From an uncultured Bacilli bacterium (GTDB taxonomy: Bacteria; Bacillota_I; Bacilli_A; RF39; UBA660), in assembly GCA_947588665.1 (NCBI GenBank), contig CANPYU010000079.1, positions 1-5,819 on the forward strand: DNA of 5,819 nt, read 5' to 3'. Made by a program: the position numbers and the translations under genes. Below are positions 5,532 to 5,819 of this stretch, piece after piece (the first letter of the stretch is position 1; each line of letters begins with the position of its first letter). The notes beneath the pieces were generated by a model. It searched no databases, was not told where the DNA came from, and saw only the letters and a program-made list of their open reading frames with translations.

Positions 5532-5819
5532 ATGATTTTTATATTATTTATAGTCGGCTTTAGTTTAGGAATTGCTTATTCAATTATAGGAGAAAATCTA
5601 CCACTTTTAATTCCCGAAGTTAAAATGGTTGAAGCTAATTCCTGGATTTTAAATTTATTTATTGGGTGTATAAATGCTGTTGTACTATTAGTAAGTTTTT
5701 ATCTATATGGCTTAAGTTACGAATTTTTTTCAAGTATTATTGTCTCCGCCCTAGTTATTATTATTTTTATTACTGATTTAAAATATATGATAATTCTTGA
5801 TAGTCCTTTACTTATTGGG
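5532..5819 (+). CDS. pilD: Prepilin peptidase (A24 family, PilD/ComC-like), 3'-truncated by the window edge
   Basis: Membrane aspartic peptidase that would remove the leader from type IV prepilins. The frame is open for 96 codons to the window end. Hydrophobic segments lie at about 1-19, 38-59 and 65-80. The key match is ITDLKYMIILD (80-90): D82 occupies the position of the first catalytic aspartate, in the family pattern DxxxxxIPD (here DLKYMIILD, with leucine for proline). The second catalytic motif (GxGD) lies beyond the window. The N-terminal part is very short: residues 1-35 resemble the GxxxG...LP end of a usual A24 N-terminal domain, but the cysteine-rich zinc/methyltransferase loop is missing, with only one cysteine (46) in the visible part. 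This suggests a peptidase-only form. Its tight linkage to pilC supports the call. Confidence 0.8.
   Translation, partial: MIFILFIVGFSLGIAYSIIGENLPLLIPEVKMVEANSWILNLFIGCINAVVLLVSFYLYGLSYEFFSSIIVSALVIIIFITDLKYMIILDSPLLIG

Noticed and set aside
1..5819. DGR reverse transcriptase, CRISPR array, insertion sequence, tRNA or rRNA
   Set aside because: I looked on both strands and saw no reverse transcriptase motifs, no regularly spaced repeats, no transposase or terminal inverted repeats and no structural RNA.

Overview
The window looks like a chromosomal segment of an AT-rich, monoderm bacterium, most likely a gut-associated member of the Bacillota/Mycoplasmatota lineage (Bacilli, RF39- or Erysipelotrichia-like). 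The placement is inferred from base composition, from TAA stops with TGG tryptophan codons and no in-frame TGA (standard code), and from the gene families present. No species can be named.

Layout, left to right. (1) The C-terminal part of a secreted or surface M26-type (ZmpA/B/C, IgA1-protease family) zinc metallopeptidase, cut by the left edge. (2) A bidirectional terminator shared with a convergent gene for a small regulator made of two tandem XRE/Cro helix-turn-helix domains. (3) A divergent promoter region holding a consensus sigma-A promoter for the next gene, a perfect 14-bp palindrome at its start site and a second imperfect inverted repeat over the regulator's own promoter. (4) A membrane-anchored surface protein of 478 residues. 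Its last quarter contains a GC-rich, adenine-poor block dominated by codons ending in C or T, followed by a conserved GIRPVINLK segment. This is what the variable region (VR) of a diversity-generating retroelement (DGR) target looks like. (5) Two hairpins, the second a terminator, and an AT-rich spacer. (6) A type IV pilus operon start: a PilC/GspF-family platform protein followed at once by a prepilin peptidase cut by the right edge.

How the parts may work together (inference): all the non-regulatory genes act at or beyond the cell membrane, as a host-protein protease, a putatively hypervariable binding protein and a pilus assembly machine. Together they suggest a host-surface interaction locus. 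The tandem-HTH protein is well placed to control the surface protein. No reverse transcriptase, template repeat or Avd gene is visible, so any DGR acting on the surface gene would have to act from outside the window. The surface gene also uses different synonymous codons from the pilus gene (threonine ACA instead of ACT), so it may have a separate history from its neighbours.
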